A DNA stretch of 64,000 nt from Syngnathus acus (Eukaryota > Chordata > Actinopteri > Syngnathiformes > Syngnathidae): assembly GCF_901709675.1 (NCBI RefSeq), contig NC_051090.1, positions 3,560,342 through 3,624,341 on the forward strand, read 5' to 3'. A program made the translations under genes and the position numbers. The notes under the pieces were generated by a model. That model was not told the origin of the DNA, did not search any database, and was given only the letters and a program-made list of their open reading frames with translations. Positions 36,001-47,538 of this stretch are shown here, in pieces (within the stretch, counting starts at the first letter, position 1; each line of letters opens with the position of its first letter).

Positions 36001-39000
36001 TCCCCCAAAACCACGTGTAAAGAATTACCCAGTGATCCAGTGCTTATTGTTATGTTTTGACCTCAACATATCAAAATGTGTTTTTAAAGCCTTTTCCTTT
36101 GGTGTGTTGTGTGAGCCATGAGAAATAAGTCTTTCACAAGAGTCGTGTCGTTAACCTCACTATTTTTATAGCAACGATGCGGTCAGCAATAAATGACAAA
36201 ATGACAAGGCCCCTTTTGTGACCATGATTGTCAACAATGCGTGGTATGCATCTGTTAAGCAACACAGAAAGTTTACTGAACATTGAACAAATAGACATTG
36301 TGTATTTAACCAAATAACCACATAACTCTTGCCTGGGGAAAGTCAGCTAGTTTTATGCTAACGCACAATGACAGGCTAACAAAAGTAGAGTCGATGTTGA
36401 TACTCTCGAATATTTGACTACACACGTACATTATAAACATAAAAATACATATATTCTTTATCCTCTGTGAAAAAAAAAGTGTTACCCTGCCCACTAATGG
36501 TCAAAATCATTATGCCCCAACTATGGATGGATTATTTCCAGCAAATTAGAGGTCAGGCACCCTGTAATGGATGTTTGACCTTATGAGTTTCCGTTGTAAA
36601 TCCCAGCATCTGAAAGGTCTTTTCTCCACCGGCCTTCTTCTAAACAACAGCGCGGTGAGTCACGCGTTCTGTAAAAACACCAAAAAGACGCACGCAGCTT
36701 GAATCAAGTGCAGTGAGTCAGAGGCCAACAACTGTATACATCTTGTCGTCTTTAGTGAAGACATGTTGCCGTAAAGTGTGTGGATATGAATTCGGGTGGC
36801 GTCTGGCTCCAATTAAAGACTTCCCATCACGTTTTGAAACGACACAGTCGGTGAAGTCACGCTAGCGCTTTGGCCGTTTCATACCCGACAGCTGATTGCA
36901 CTTACACGTCAGTTAACCGCAAAAGAACAAAGAGGCGAGGCTCCACGCAAAGATAAAGGTCGAGTGAGTCTGTCCCGGTTTGATTGTTGTTGTGATAGTT
37001 CGTCATGTGCTAAAAATCTTTGCACGCAAGTTAGCGACGTTGCGGTTAGTGAAAGCCAAAGATGTTACTCAGACTGGCGTAAATGCGCTCAGTCATTTAA
37101 TGAAACACGTTGGACTAATTATTGGAAGTGAAAAATGGTTGTATATTGTAACAACTTCCACCTAACCCTATTTTATTGAGTAAATGTACTGGCCACATTC
37201 GGGATTGGAAGTCATGTTAGGTGATGATGTCGTCTTAGAATTTCATTGAGTTTTGCCAATTTATCAATATGTCATTATTTAAAAAAAAAAAAAGTACTGC
37301 TCTTTTAAAGCCTGTTGTAAATATTTTTTGTACGCCACTGCCGTTTTGTCAAAGTTGGACATCTCGTCCAGACCGCGCACACCTGAGGGATTACCGCTAC
37401 ATCGTCACCTCTGTTTATTTCATCTCGTCTTGCAGCCCCTCTTGTCTCTCTCGGGACTTGATCTTTGACTTTTTGAGGTGGGAGGAGTGGGGCCACGCTT
37501 GGGTGACCCACCCACCACCATCACCCCAACTGAAAACACAAAAGTTCCCGAGTATGGTAAACCGCATATTAGTGGTCGGTACGGCGGTACCTTAACAAAT
37601 TATGAGCGCCCCGATTTACAAGTTTCAATACTGGACCCACTAAATTAGATTTCGCCTGATCTTTGTATGTGGCTCAATAGTCCTCTTGGTGCTGTGAAGA
37701 TGCTCAAGGCTACGACTAGAAGTTTGCATGTGTACCTTTCACAATCGTATGTTGCAACATCGGATTCAATATCACTTGTATTGTGAGGCGTAATGAATAA
37801 ATCAGAAAGAATGTTGCTGGAATTCTGTGGTTAGAGCTGCGGGGTTGAACGTGTGGTTTATCCCCAGCAGAGTGGTAAACATGAGCAAGGCCCTCCCCCC
37901 CATGGTAACCACCCACTATAATAGTGCCCGTCATTTGTAAGTATGACTTCCATGAGGAGTTGCTGTTGCAGTTCTGTTGAAGTCCTGCAGGTGTCACTAA
38001 TTCACAAATATTGCAAACAAACTAAGAAGAAAATATGGTGACAAAAACATCCACTGTTTTTTTTAACTTTGTGGCATTGCTCTTAACTGACAAAACGAAT
38101 CAAGAGGAAGACTACACACAAATGCATTTTTTTTTTTACAAATCCTGCCGAAGGTTTTCTTGAAATTTTAGCCCAATGAACTTTGCCTCAACACCCTGAT
38201 GCAGTATTTACAACCGTACTCACACTTAATGTGCTCATCCATCTCTCTGCAGGCTATTGTAAACATTTACAGCACACATTTGACTCCCCCCAAAGTACTC
38301 AGGGAATACAGTAAATGCATTCCAGCTAGTCACAAACAGTTTTTAATCATTTTAGTTTTCCTCATTTTCTTTGAGTGTGGCTCATAAAATTGAAGTGTTT
38401 GTGAAATGATCAAATTAAACATGGACAAAACATTAGCTGTTTTCTGGCTTAATATGTTCACTATCTCTTTAATTCAGGAAAAGCTACTGAAAACACCAAT
38501 AAGATATTTCTACTGCGTTGCCGCTCATCAGAGGAAAACCAGGAAAAACCTGAGCAGACACAAGAAGGAAGCTGTCGGCCATGGAAGAGGGAGGGCGGAG
38601 GAAGAGGAAGCTGCCAGTTAAGCGGCCATCAAATGACGCTCCAGTGCCAGGAAGCCCCGTCCCGATAGCCTCAGTAGGTCGTCTCATCACCGCTTGGGCT
38701 CTAAATAACCCACCTTATGCTTCTATTGTTTCTGCCACTGCCTTCCCATCAGCCCCTCCTCCGGCTCGCACACTTTCACCTCGTTTTTGAGGCTGGTGGG
38801 AAGTGCGTAGACGCTTTCGCCGCCATTTAGCTCGGGTGGAGTCTTCCCCTCATGTTGACCGTTGATTGCCGCGCCAATGACGCAAGCCTAAGCTAATGGC
38901 GGAACCAAATAGAACAAGCTGCGAAGTAAAAGTTTATGAGTCACTAGCGCTGCTTGGATGCTTCAGTTGAAGTTTACTACCAATTGTTAAAAAAAAAAAA

Positions 39001-40718
39001 CAGCTTTGCCTTGCTTAATGCTAATAAACATGAAAGGTGGATTTCAGCCATGTCAAATGTCGTCTCTGGATTTTAAGAAGTCCTGCTCTAGACGACCGTG
39101 ACGTTTATTTGAACACATCCCACACTTCTGTCGTCCCCTCAAACATTCCTCGGGGCTTTCGGCCTGTCATCCATTTGTGTGATGTGGTGTTCCGCAGGGC
39201 TAACGTGCTCTCCGGGACTCTTGGCTTTAATTCACAGTGTGCGGCTTTCCAGCCTTGAGAGCTAATTTTCTGCGATTTTGTTTTGCTTGTGTCGCGCGGT
39301 CGTCTGCCTGACGATAAATCAGGTTTAAAGTCACGGCATAACCGCACCGAACAAAAAACATGTCAAAAATGCATGCCGTTGCTTTTAAATCCTTCAATGT
39401 AGGGATGTTCCGAAATGAAACATTATTATAGAGTTCGTGAAGTGACGAGAGTCGTTAAAAATGCGTCTTCCATCATAGGGAGTGTCCATCAAATCTCTTT
39501 ACAATTTACCATATTAGAAAAGTAAATGCATTAAAAAATTTAAGAAATAATAAATGCCAACTACTGGTGGAAATCCTTCCATGTGTTGATCGGATCAACA
39601 TAACCTCGGTAGCGTGTCTTTCGTACATTTCCTGGTTAGTCAGGAGCACATTCATTGGTTCCCCAGTGAGTCGGGCCTGCCAGTGAATGTTGGCTCCGTT
39701 CAAAAAGAGCATCCCGCAATCAAACGAGTTCTCATTATTAGTATTGTTAACACGAGCGTTTCATCTCCCGCAACGAAGGAAGTGCCAAGTTAAAGACAGG
39801 AAAGTGAACGTGATTTCCCTTGAAACTTGAAAGCTGTGTGAAATCTTGCTTGAAAATATAACGACCATGCTGCCTTCCACTCTGGCATCGTGCCGTTATC
39901 TCAGCTCTGCCATCTTTCCAGGAAGTTCACCTTCTGCCATTTTCCTCACCCGTGAATAATGAGCGACTGGAATATTCCGTCACGCGGGCGTGAAACAGCA
40001 GGACAGGATGGCCGAGATGGGGGGATGACCTTTGACACGTCCACCGTCGCGCCTTCTAATTAAAAAGAATTACCTGACAACATCATTGGATTTAGGCTGA
40101 CGGGTGACATTTTGGGCTTGCTTGGCCTCATTATTTATGTTCCTGACAAGACGTCAATTTCAACCTGACCTTCATCTAATGAAAGGAGTCATCACGATCC
40201 AATTATAATCCATCTTGAAACCCTACATTAAAAGATTTCATTGGTCAGAAGTGCAAACTTTGCCATGTTTTGCTCACATGCTTGATAGACAAGCAAAAGA
40301 CAAGCTAGCTGCATCCATCTTCGCCTCCCACCCCAAACCAGAAGGCTATCTGAAGACTTTTGATCTCTGTGATATCACATCTTCCTTTATCTTGAAGGCA
40401 AAATAAAACCTCATCCCATTGGCCATATCTTTTCCTGGAGATAAATCCTGCGGACAAACCTCAATCCTAGGGAGTTGTTTTTGTCTGTCTGCGGTTGATT
40501 CTGATTTATGGTTGTGCAAACAAAAAGACAGTGTAGGTCATAATGTTCAAAACGATGGTAGGGAGAGTCCAAAAGAAACACTCATACCTGAGTAGTCCTA
40601 AGAGGGCCTTATCATGAGGGTCTTGCAGTTCCAGACACACAACCGAGAAATGACGCGTACACAGAAAGACCGATCCATCAATCAGATCTCAAATTCTGCA
40701 CATCGATTAACCCTAATC
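33086..40718. other. Gene-poor region, fourth part
   Basis: No gene recognised. A CTCC run lies near 33876-33891, a CTCF-type motif at 34058-34071 and poly-A runs near 37280 and 38990. Open frames (for example 37269-37595 and 40215-40406) show no family likeness. Confidence 0.45.
34058..34071 (+). promoter_or_regulatory. CTCF-type core motif
   Basis: CCACCAGGTGGCAG matches all 14 positions of the CTCF core consensus CCASYAGRKGGCRS on the plus strand. It points right, opposite to the motif at 2325-2338. Confidence 0.5.
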
Positions 40719-41320
40719 CAATTACTTCACTAGTTCTTCTATATCAAACAATTTGTTTTAGGTTCATTTACCTGACATGTTTCGGCGGGTTCTTCCGCCT
40801 TCATCAGAGTGTCACTGATGTGGTTGTGACGCGTCTTTATCAGCTGATGAATGAATGGATCTCAATGGCCTCCCTGATCCAACGCTGATGTTTGTTGTCT
40901 TCAGTGCGGATGACTCTGGCCTTTTCCCAGTCCATGATGTGGTTTTCTCTTTTACAGTGGTCGGTGATGGCTGACTTGTAGTGTTCCTGTTCTGCTTGTA
41001 GTTTTATTGCTCTTGTTTGTCTTGTTGCTGTCTCCTTCTCACATTCCTTCTTGTGTTCCGTTTTTCTTGAGATCCGCAAGCGGGGCCCGAGGACCATCAA
41101 CAGGGACGAGGGAGCCTACATGCAACCTGGAACAGCATTTTGGAGAGGTGAACGGACAGCAGAGGGCGTGGCTCAGCCACGCCTTCATCCATCAGCTGAT
41201 AAAGACGCGTCACAACCACATCAGTGACACTCTGATGAAGGCGGAAGAACCCGCCGAAACATGTCAGGTAAATGAACCTAAAACAAATTGTTTGATATAG
41301 AAGAACCAGTGAAGTAATTG
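40719..41320. mobile_element. Penelope-like retroelement fragment, folded back
   Basis: The minus strand from about 41060 to 40855 encodes EHKKECEKETATRQTRAIKL, then YKSAITDHCKRENHIMDWEK and RTEDNKHQRWIREAIEI. This resembles the C-terminal endonuclease (GIY-YIG) end of fish Penelope-like elements as I recall them. On the plus strand, 41063-41110 encodes EIRKRGPRTINRDEGAY, the next piece of the same protein, now in the opposite orientation. Both pieces run outward into the same 130-bp tail (40719-40848 and 41191-41320, inverted, about one mismatch). The element is 5'-truncated and not functional. Family assignment is from memory and moderate. Confidence 0.6.
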
Positions 41321-42202
41321 AAAAAGAAAAAACAAGATGAACCTAGTACAACTAACCCTAATCCAATCCTAACCCAGACATGAAGCCCCAATTTGAAATC
41401 CCACACCAGTCACCAGCTTTGATATCATCAATCAACATCTGCTCTTTGAAACATCCCGAGGTCAGCTTTCTTCGAGCAAGTCAGGAAAACGCCGGAAACG
41501 CGCAGGTGGAAACCGGAGCCGTAAGGCGTTGAGCAGATGGCGTGGAGAATGTGAACTTAGAAGTTCCCGCACAAGATGGCGGCGTGTGAGCAATCCATGA
41601 CGCTGGCTTCCTGAGAAGCCTGCAATGCCGTCTCATCCCGTCAGCATTTGCTCAGCATTGCCGGGCTGCCGACGCTGAGCAATTTTTACAAGGAAGCTTT
41701 TGAAAAGGCTCTTTTGGGAAGATGACGTGTTGGTCGCCACCTGGCTTTCTTTTTTTTTTTCATTTTAGCTGAACCGCTTTCCCCCCTGGGCTTCATTTCA
41801 AGAATCTTTCAAGAATTTGTTTCAACTAACACTGTTATACTGTCAATGCTTGCGAACATGCCCTTAGCATTAGCGCTAGCAAAGCTCTCCCCGGGGTTCT
41901 TTATTAGGATGCACTCGTGTTGGCCTGCATTTTTCATTACTTGGCTTCAGCCTCAGCCCAAAGAGGAATGCGCGTATGACTTTTGTGTATGTTGGCGCCG
42001 GACCAGAACCGCCTTTTCTTTTTGCCTCTGACCTCCTGCAAGCTCTCAGCGGAGGCCATCTTCTCTTCATCATTCATAATAACAGACACCAGAAAGGAGG
42101 GCGGGAGGGGTTGGAGAGGGGGGTACGAGGCACAATGATGGGAACGTGTGTTTGTGCCAGCTCCAATTTAACATTGCACAAGCTGTGCAACCACTAAATC
42201 AG

Positions 42203-42256
42203 AGGTCCCCAACCACCGGGCCGCGGACTGGTACCGGGCCGCCAAGTCGCACAGGA
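42203..42256 (+). mobile_element. hAT-type transposon end (fragment)
   Basis: CAGAGGTCCCCAACCACCGG followed by GCCGCGGACTGGTACCGGG resembles the terminal repeat of Charlie-like hAT elements (CAGNGGTCCCCAACC...). No opposite end was found. Confidence 0.5.
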
Positions 42257-43085
42257 AAAAAAAAACATTTTTTTTATCGACGATCAATCAATTCAAGTCA
42301 AGACGCTCGTCCCGGTCACGTGACAAGTTTCCCCACTTTATTATTTATGTATTTATCTGTGGAATTGAGTTGATGTTTTGTCAATGTGCAATTGTTTTTA
42401 TTTTTGTAAAATATTTAAATTCAAATAAAACATAGAAAAATAAATAAATAAATAAATGAAAAATAGAAAATGAAAATAAAATGAATGCCTATCCATCACA
42501 ATTTTCCACATCCACTCATATTTATTTGGGTCATGGCATTTCTTAGAAGGCATTGAGTATCCATTTTACTGTCTGGTGTTGAACGGTAAGTGACAGTACC
42601 CTGCATGTGAATAAATCACCCCGAAGGCTCTCTTACAGATCATATTCATAATCCACATCCTCAGTCACGCCGAATAAATGGTGCTTCTGTAAATGTGAAA
42701 TACAAAAAACGAACTCACTCTCTCTCTCTTGGGAACTTGGCTACATTATACCTTCAGTGGTCCCAAAAAATTCAAGAACCTCCTCAGTGTGTCTTTTCCC
42801 TCATGGTCCTCCCACATTGAGCTCTGGGAAGGTGTTCTGCATATAGAAGCAGTGTGTGAATGAAGGATTGTGGGACGGCAGCCACAGGAGGGGAGAGAAA
42901 CGCGCCGTTCACCCCGCTGGAGCTGAGCCCTAACCTGGGTACACATTGCATCTTTCCTCCTGTCAGCACATAAATACACGCCTGTCAGAGGGCCTGCAAG
43001 AAGAGTTCTCCGTCTAACTCCGTGACGGGCCCTTTAATATTCCAAACAATGAGGAAAACGATGCATTTTTTCTTTTGACCCTTAG

Positions 43086-43165
43086 ATCAGGGGTCGGGAA
43101 CCTTTTTGACTAAGAGAGCCATAAAAGCAAAATATTTGGAAATTTGTTTCAGTGAGAGCCATGTA
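43086..43165 (+). mobile_element. hAT-type transposon end (fragment)
   Basis: CAGGGGTCGGGAACCTTTTT then GAGAGCCATAAAAGC and GTGAGAGCCATGTAATAT: the pattern of a hAT/Charlie-like 5' end. A single end, no transposase. Confidence 0.5.
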
Positions 43166-44825
43166 ATATATATATTTTTTTTAAATTAAATGTTATAATT
43201 AATGCGACTTCTGGTGCTGCATGGATTTGCTGATGTCTTTGTAGTCTGGTTGGTACTTGATGAGGTTAAGCTTCATGCAAGCGTTGAGACTTTCATCCGT
43301 GATCTAAGAGTTAACCATCCAACCTTCACAAATGAAATACCACATTCAATAAACCTGCACTTTGCATTGTGTCATTGTTTGTGTCTGACCTTTCCCCAAG
43401 GTCAAACGCTCCTTTTTTTTAGGGTGGCGGCTTTTCCGTCGAGTAAGCATTTGTGCCGTTTCCGACACATAAAAGAAGACGTAAAAAGTGTGACTCTTCT
43501 GTCACACAAACAAAAAAGAGATAAAGCGAGTGACAGAAGACAATAGACAGGGAAAGACGAAGATGAAGAAAAGGAGGGTCTCAGTCGCCCCTCCTCTTCC
43601 TCTCCGCCGTAAACGAGCCTTTGGCTTTCATCCCTCAACAATCAAGCGCATTACCTGTTAACCCCCTGACCTGCGAGCACATGAGGTCCTGCATCCTGAC
43701 CCCTGAACTCTCACCCAGCCAGTGTCCTGTCATTCATCACCCCCCCCCCCCCCCACGAGCCCAACAAGAGATTGCATCTGATCTGATGACGAGCGCTGGT
43801 CGGTTCCCTCGTAAGTGCATCCATCAGGCGCTGCCGGGAAATAAGCAAGGCATCATAACGGGAAAGTAGATTGTCGCCCACCATCTCTGATGTCGGCCTC
43901 CGAGTGGAACCAGATGGGACCGGGAGAACATGGATTGGAAATCTGATTGTAGATGCAAGAGCAAAAATATGGTTCGGTTTAGCTTTTACAACCACCACAA
44001 TAAACTTCAGCAGTGAAGGCTACCTTCAGCTTTCACATTCCTACCAGCTCTGGCACGAAGCTCAAAAAAACACCTCAGTGCAGCCGAAGACATCCGTGAC
44101 ATTGTCCCCGAGAGGTCATAAATATACACGGACAGTTAATGTGTTAAGGAAACACTATCTCCACGCTCCACGTGTCTCACGGCGACAACAAATAAACATC
44201 TGCTTGGAACATCTGGAACGCTCAAAGTGACACTTCATTAGGTACACTTGATTGATGTCAAATATGTTGTGGGGCTGCTTTGTGACATCCAGACACTAAA
44301 TAAATAGATAAATAAATGGAGCCAAATCTTATCAATTAATGATAGTGTTATTTTTACATGTATTCAATAGAAAATGAAATCAAATTGAGGAGAGTTAATC
44401 CACTCAATTGGAGGCCGGCTACATTTCCCCCTTTATGGCCCCCTAAAATGGGAACACAAGAATTAGGTTAATCCCGTCCCTCCTGTGTACCACAATTAAC
44501 ATGAGCCTCTCGTCTGAGCACATTTAACGCCCCCGCTGAATTGAATGTTTGTATTTTCAAAAAAAAAAAAAAGGATCCTCTTGTGCCAGACAAAGACTTG
44601 CTGTTCTCATATGGGATCGTCGTCCAAAACAGCGCATTAATCCGGAATATTAATCCCGCCTACACGCACAAACTGACTGACTTCATTTGCCTGCACCCGT
44701 TTGTGTCCTCCTTTTAAACCAAATAGGTTAATACTTGTATATGCTAAAACAAAACCCTAATTTGAAAAAACTAGAGCTAAGCGTTTGAAACCCTAGCCGT
44801 AAATAATTTCAGAGACGACTATAGA

Positions 44826-44906
44826 GTAAGGCAGCCGGCTTAGTGGCGCGCTGCTTAGCACGACCGCCTCGTACCGAGTCCTCCCTGCGTAGAGTTTGCA
44901 TGATCT
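44826..44906 (+). mobile_element. Decayed SINE/LINE 3'-region fragment
   Basis: GGCAGCCGGCTTAGTGGCGC...TTAGCACGACCGCCTC...GTAGAGTTTGCATGATCT follows the common fish repeat GGCAGCACGGTGG...TTAGCACGTCCGCCTC...GGAGTTTGCATGTTCT. Short and degenerate. Confidence 0.55.
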
Positions 44907-45491
44907 GAATGTATAGTAAGGCCATCATTTTAAAAATGACTTTCTGAAGTAAGAATGTTTTCCCAATCAAGAGTGAACAACTTAATACTAACCGGAACTA
45001 GCTTCATTAACATTGTAAAGGCATACATATAGAGTAGTGTTGGCTCGTTCTGTAATGTGGTAGTCTCCCCCAAAATAAAGAGCAAGTAGTCAAATACACA
45101 TTCTTGACACGTACAAAAAATGCATAAAGTTATTAGGTACACTTGAAAATGGCGTGTCCGTGTGACGTCACAGATCAACCCTAATGAAGTGGCCTGTTAT
45201 TAGGTACACCTGAAAATGGTGGTGTACCTAAAGGAGTGTCCGTGTGACGTCACAGATCAAACAGCCAATCAGAAAGTGGGGGTGAGGGCGGGTGTGGCAC
45301 TTTTCACTTTCAGTTAAGCTTTGGCCATGATTTTTCCCTAATGAATTGGCCTGTTATTAGGTACACCTGAAAAGGGAGGCAATTTCAAATTGAGGTAGAA
45401 GGCGGGCAAAGTGGCACTTAGGTTTTAAAGGGTTTTCAGTCTTGAGGTGAGCATGGGTTGCTCTTCTGTCACTACTGTAGTCACGAGTCTT

Positions 45492-45546
45492 TGGTCGAGT
45501 GGTTAACGTCATTGCCTCTGACACGATGGGAATAGTGTTCGAGACC
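45492..45546 (+). pseudogene. tRNA-like sequence (A-box/B-box), left arm copy 1
   Basis: TGGTCGAGTGG (45492-45502) matches the A-box consensus TRGYNNARNGG fully. TGTTCGAGACC (45536-45546) matches the B-box at 10 of 11. Spacing of 33 nt is tRNA-like, and CATTG/CGATG can form an anticodon-type stem. T-arm pairing is poor and no full acceptor stem forms, so it is a tRNA-derived relic or SINE head. Confidence 0.45.
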
Positions 45547-45963
45547 AACCCTTGGGCTGTACTTAGTCAATTTTCTCTCACTTCTGCATAAAGATTGTGA
45601 CTCTTATTTTTCATTATTTTTTTTCCTTTCGCTTGCTTAATACTGCTTCATGATTCGCTGAGGTCTCAGGAAGTGGGCGAGGCAATGAGAATGAAATCCG
45701 ATTGGTTGGAAAGGGGGCGTGGTGATGCAGACGAGGGGTCCTGTGATTGGTGGGATGTGAAGTAGGCGTGGCGTCGTCAATTTAAAATTGCCTTCGATTG
45801 GCTGTTGGAAACGTGGACGTGGTCAGGCCCATTTCAGCTGCGCTCTGATTGGTCAGACTGAATTTGGGCAGAGGTAGGAGGCGGGCAAAATGGCACTTAG
45901 GTTTTTGAAGGCAGTTTTCAGTATTGAGGTGAGCCTTGGTTGCCCTTCTGTCACTGCCAAAGT

Positions 45964-46018
45964 TGGTCGAGTGGTTAACGTCATTGCCTCTGACACGATG
46001 GGAACAGTGTTCGAAACC
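45964..46018 (+). pseudogene. tRNA-like sequence, left arm copy 2
   Basis: Same structure as copy 1: A-box 45964-45974 and B-box TGTTCGAAACC 46008-46018, carried by the 477-bp duplication. It is degenerate outside the boxes. Confidence 0.45.
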
Positions 46019-46234
46019 TCCCCTTGGCGATGGCGGGTGTGGCACTTTTCACGTTCAGTTCCATGATTTTTCCCTAATGCGGTGGCCTGTCACGTGGTAC
46101 GCGAGTGTGCAAAGCGCCATTGGACGAGCAGGCGAGGAAGATTTGAATTGGCGGATGTGACGTCATGAACTGGGGACGGGGTGTGCTCAAGGGAAGTTGT
46201 CATATAGATGTGCGACACGCGGGCGGTTTCTCAG

Positions 46235-46634
46235 GTAAGCTAGTATGCTATCAAATGTTTGTCGTTCGTTGGCGTTTCTCACGACGGACGCCTTGTTTGT
46301 TGCAGGATTCAAGGCGAGTTATCAAATGCAGGCGCCACCGACCGCCTGGCGGTTTCTCGGGTAAGCTAGTATGCTATCAAATGTTTGTCGTTCGTTGCCG
46401 TTGCTCACGACGGACGCCTTGTTTGTTTGTTTGTTGCAGGATTCTAGGCGACTTATCAAATGCAGGCGCCACCGACCGCGGGGCGGTTTCTCGGGTAAGC
46501 TAGTATGCTATCAAATGTTTGTCGTTCGTTGCCGTTGCTCACGACGGACGCCTTGTTTGTTTGTTTGTTGCAGGATTCAAGGCGACTTATCAAATGCAGG
46601 CGCCACCGACCGCGGGGCGGTTTCTCGGGTAAGC
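46235..46634 (+). repeat. Tandem exon/intron-like units, left arm
   Basis: Three near-identical 55-nt segments (46306-46360, 46440-46494 and 46574-46628) start right after a pyrimidine-rich TTGTTTGTTGCAG acceptor and end right before a GTAAGC donor. The intervening segments are 71, 79 and 79 nt. The period is 134 bp. A fourth donor stands at the start (46235). Ordinary minisatellite is the alternative. 55 nt is not a multiple of three, so a coding role is unlikely unless three exons are read together. Confidence 0.55.
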
Positions 46635-47483
46635 TAATATGCTATCAAATGTTTGTCGTTCATTGCCGTTTCTCACGACGGATGCAAGATTTTCACACTC
46701 GTCACGTATTTCAAATCTCTTTGGCGTTTTGTTTCGTCAAATTAACAATGTTGCATTACATAGTGTGCTATTTCCGTCTTATGCAAACGGGTGACTGTGA
46801 CGAATCTGTTACGTCATGTTCAAATCTATTCCAAGATGCCGCTCGCCCGCAACAAACATTTGCGAGCGTGATTTTCTCCCGTTTTAGACGACTGCTCGAT
46901 TCATGCCGCCATTTTTGAGTGAGTTGATGGATGATAAAATGAAAATATTATAATTTAGATACTTTTGTCATTATTATAACTCATTACAATATACTGATAA
47001 TTGTATACATATTTTAAGTATAAAACTGTAGTTGATATGTATAATTGTTGCAAAAATATCATGCCATTGCCACTCTACTCAATGTCTACAAGTGTTGCAA
47101 TAATTTGTGTTTGTGTTTTGTAGCGCTCATAAGGCCTCCCAGCCAGCACCCTTCTATACAAAGCAAGCAGGAGGCTCCTGAGGCATCTCAGTGATGTTGA
47201 GGATACTGAGGAAGAGTAGTCCCAAATCAGGCGAAAGCCCGTTGGTGTAAAGTTTCAGCTGACTGTAAATGTGATCACTTTTACCAATTGCACCATTTGT
47301 ACTTTTCAAGGTTTTTTTGTATGAAACCAGTGAGCAGGTTGACCGGTGAGAAGCCCTGACGCAGAGCTGTGCTTTACCATTCGCCAGACCAGGCAACTGC
47401 CTGGGGCAAGGCCACTAGGGGGCTCTCTTATTTATCCATTTTTACATTTGGCACTTGTCCCTTGTATTCTTGCACTCTCGTAC
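46635..47483. other. Arm segment between exon-like units and LINE-like tail (left)
   Basis: A GC-balanced part up to 46920, then AT-rich to about 47120, then a stretch with CCACTAGGGGGCTC near 47410 (close to, but not a full, CTCF core). An open frame to 46918 exists but resembles nothing known. The counterpart in the right arm is 59091-59937. Confidence 0.45.
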
Positions 47484-47538
47484 GCTGCTGTGACAAGTAA
47501 ATTTCCCTGTTGTGGAATAAAGTTCTATCAATCAATTG
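47484..47538 (+). mobile_element. Non-LTR retrotransposon-like tail, left arm
   Basis: GCTGTGACAAGTAAATTTCC followed by CTGTTGTGGAATAAAGTTCT and ATCAATCAATTGG resembles the 3' end of fish LINEs that terminate in AATAAAGTTCTATC-type repeats. The satellite begins directly after it, so the tail microsatellite may be the seed of the array. Confidence 0.5.

Larger units (their letters stand above)
41321..45032. other. Gene-poor region up to the giant palindrome
   Basis: No gene recognised. It contains hAT-like and SINE/LINE-like ends (separate entries), an AATA repeat (about 42440-42460), poly-C (43740-43754) and, at about 44231-44247, a TTAGGTACAC word that recurs inside the palindrome. Confidence 0.45.
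45380..46050 (+). repeat. About 477-bp tandem duplication within the arm (left)
   Basis: GGCACTTAGGTTTT followed by CAGT-TTGAGGTGAGC and TTCTGTCACT occurs at about 45413 and again at about 45890, each followed by the same tRNA-like stretch. The offset is about 477 bp. The two units are clearly diverged, so this duplication predates the palindrome, where it is mirrored at about 60530-61180. Confidence 0.65.
45127..46234 (+). promoter_or_regulatory. CRE/CCAAT-rich promoter-like block, left arm
   Basis: Three full CRE octamers TGACGTCA (45163-45170, 45245-45252 and 46158-46165) and five CCAAT boxes (45265, 45701, 45746, 45797 and 45848; four inverted) lie in 1.1 kb, with repeated TTATTAGGTACACCTG words. 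It directly precedes the first donor-like site (46235). CREB/NF-Y promoters have this composition. That it drives transcription is inference. Confidence 0.4.

Noticed and set aside
46505-46918. 137-codon open frame after the exon-like units
   Set aside because: It crosses donor- and acceptor-like sites of the tandem units and resembles no protein family; its right-arm copy has a changed length.
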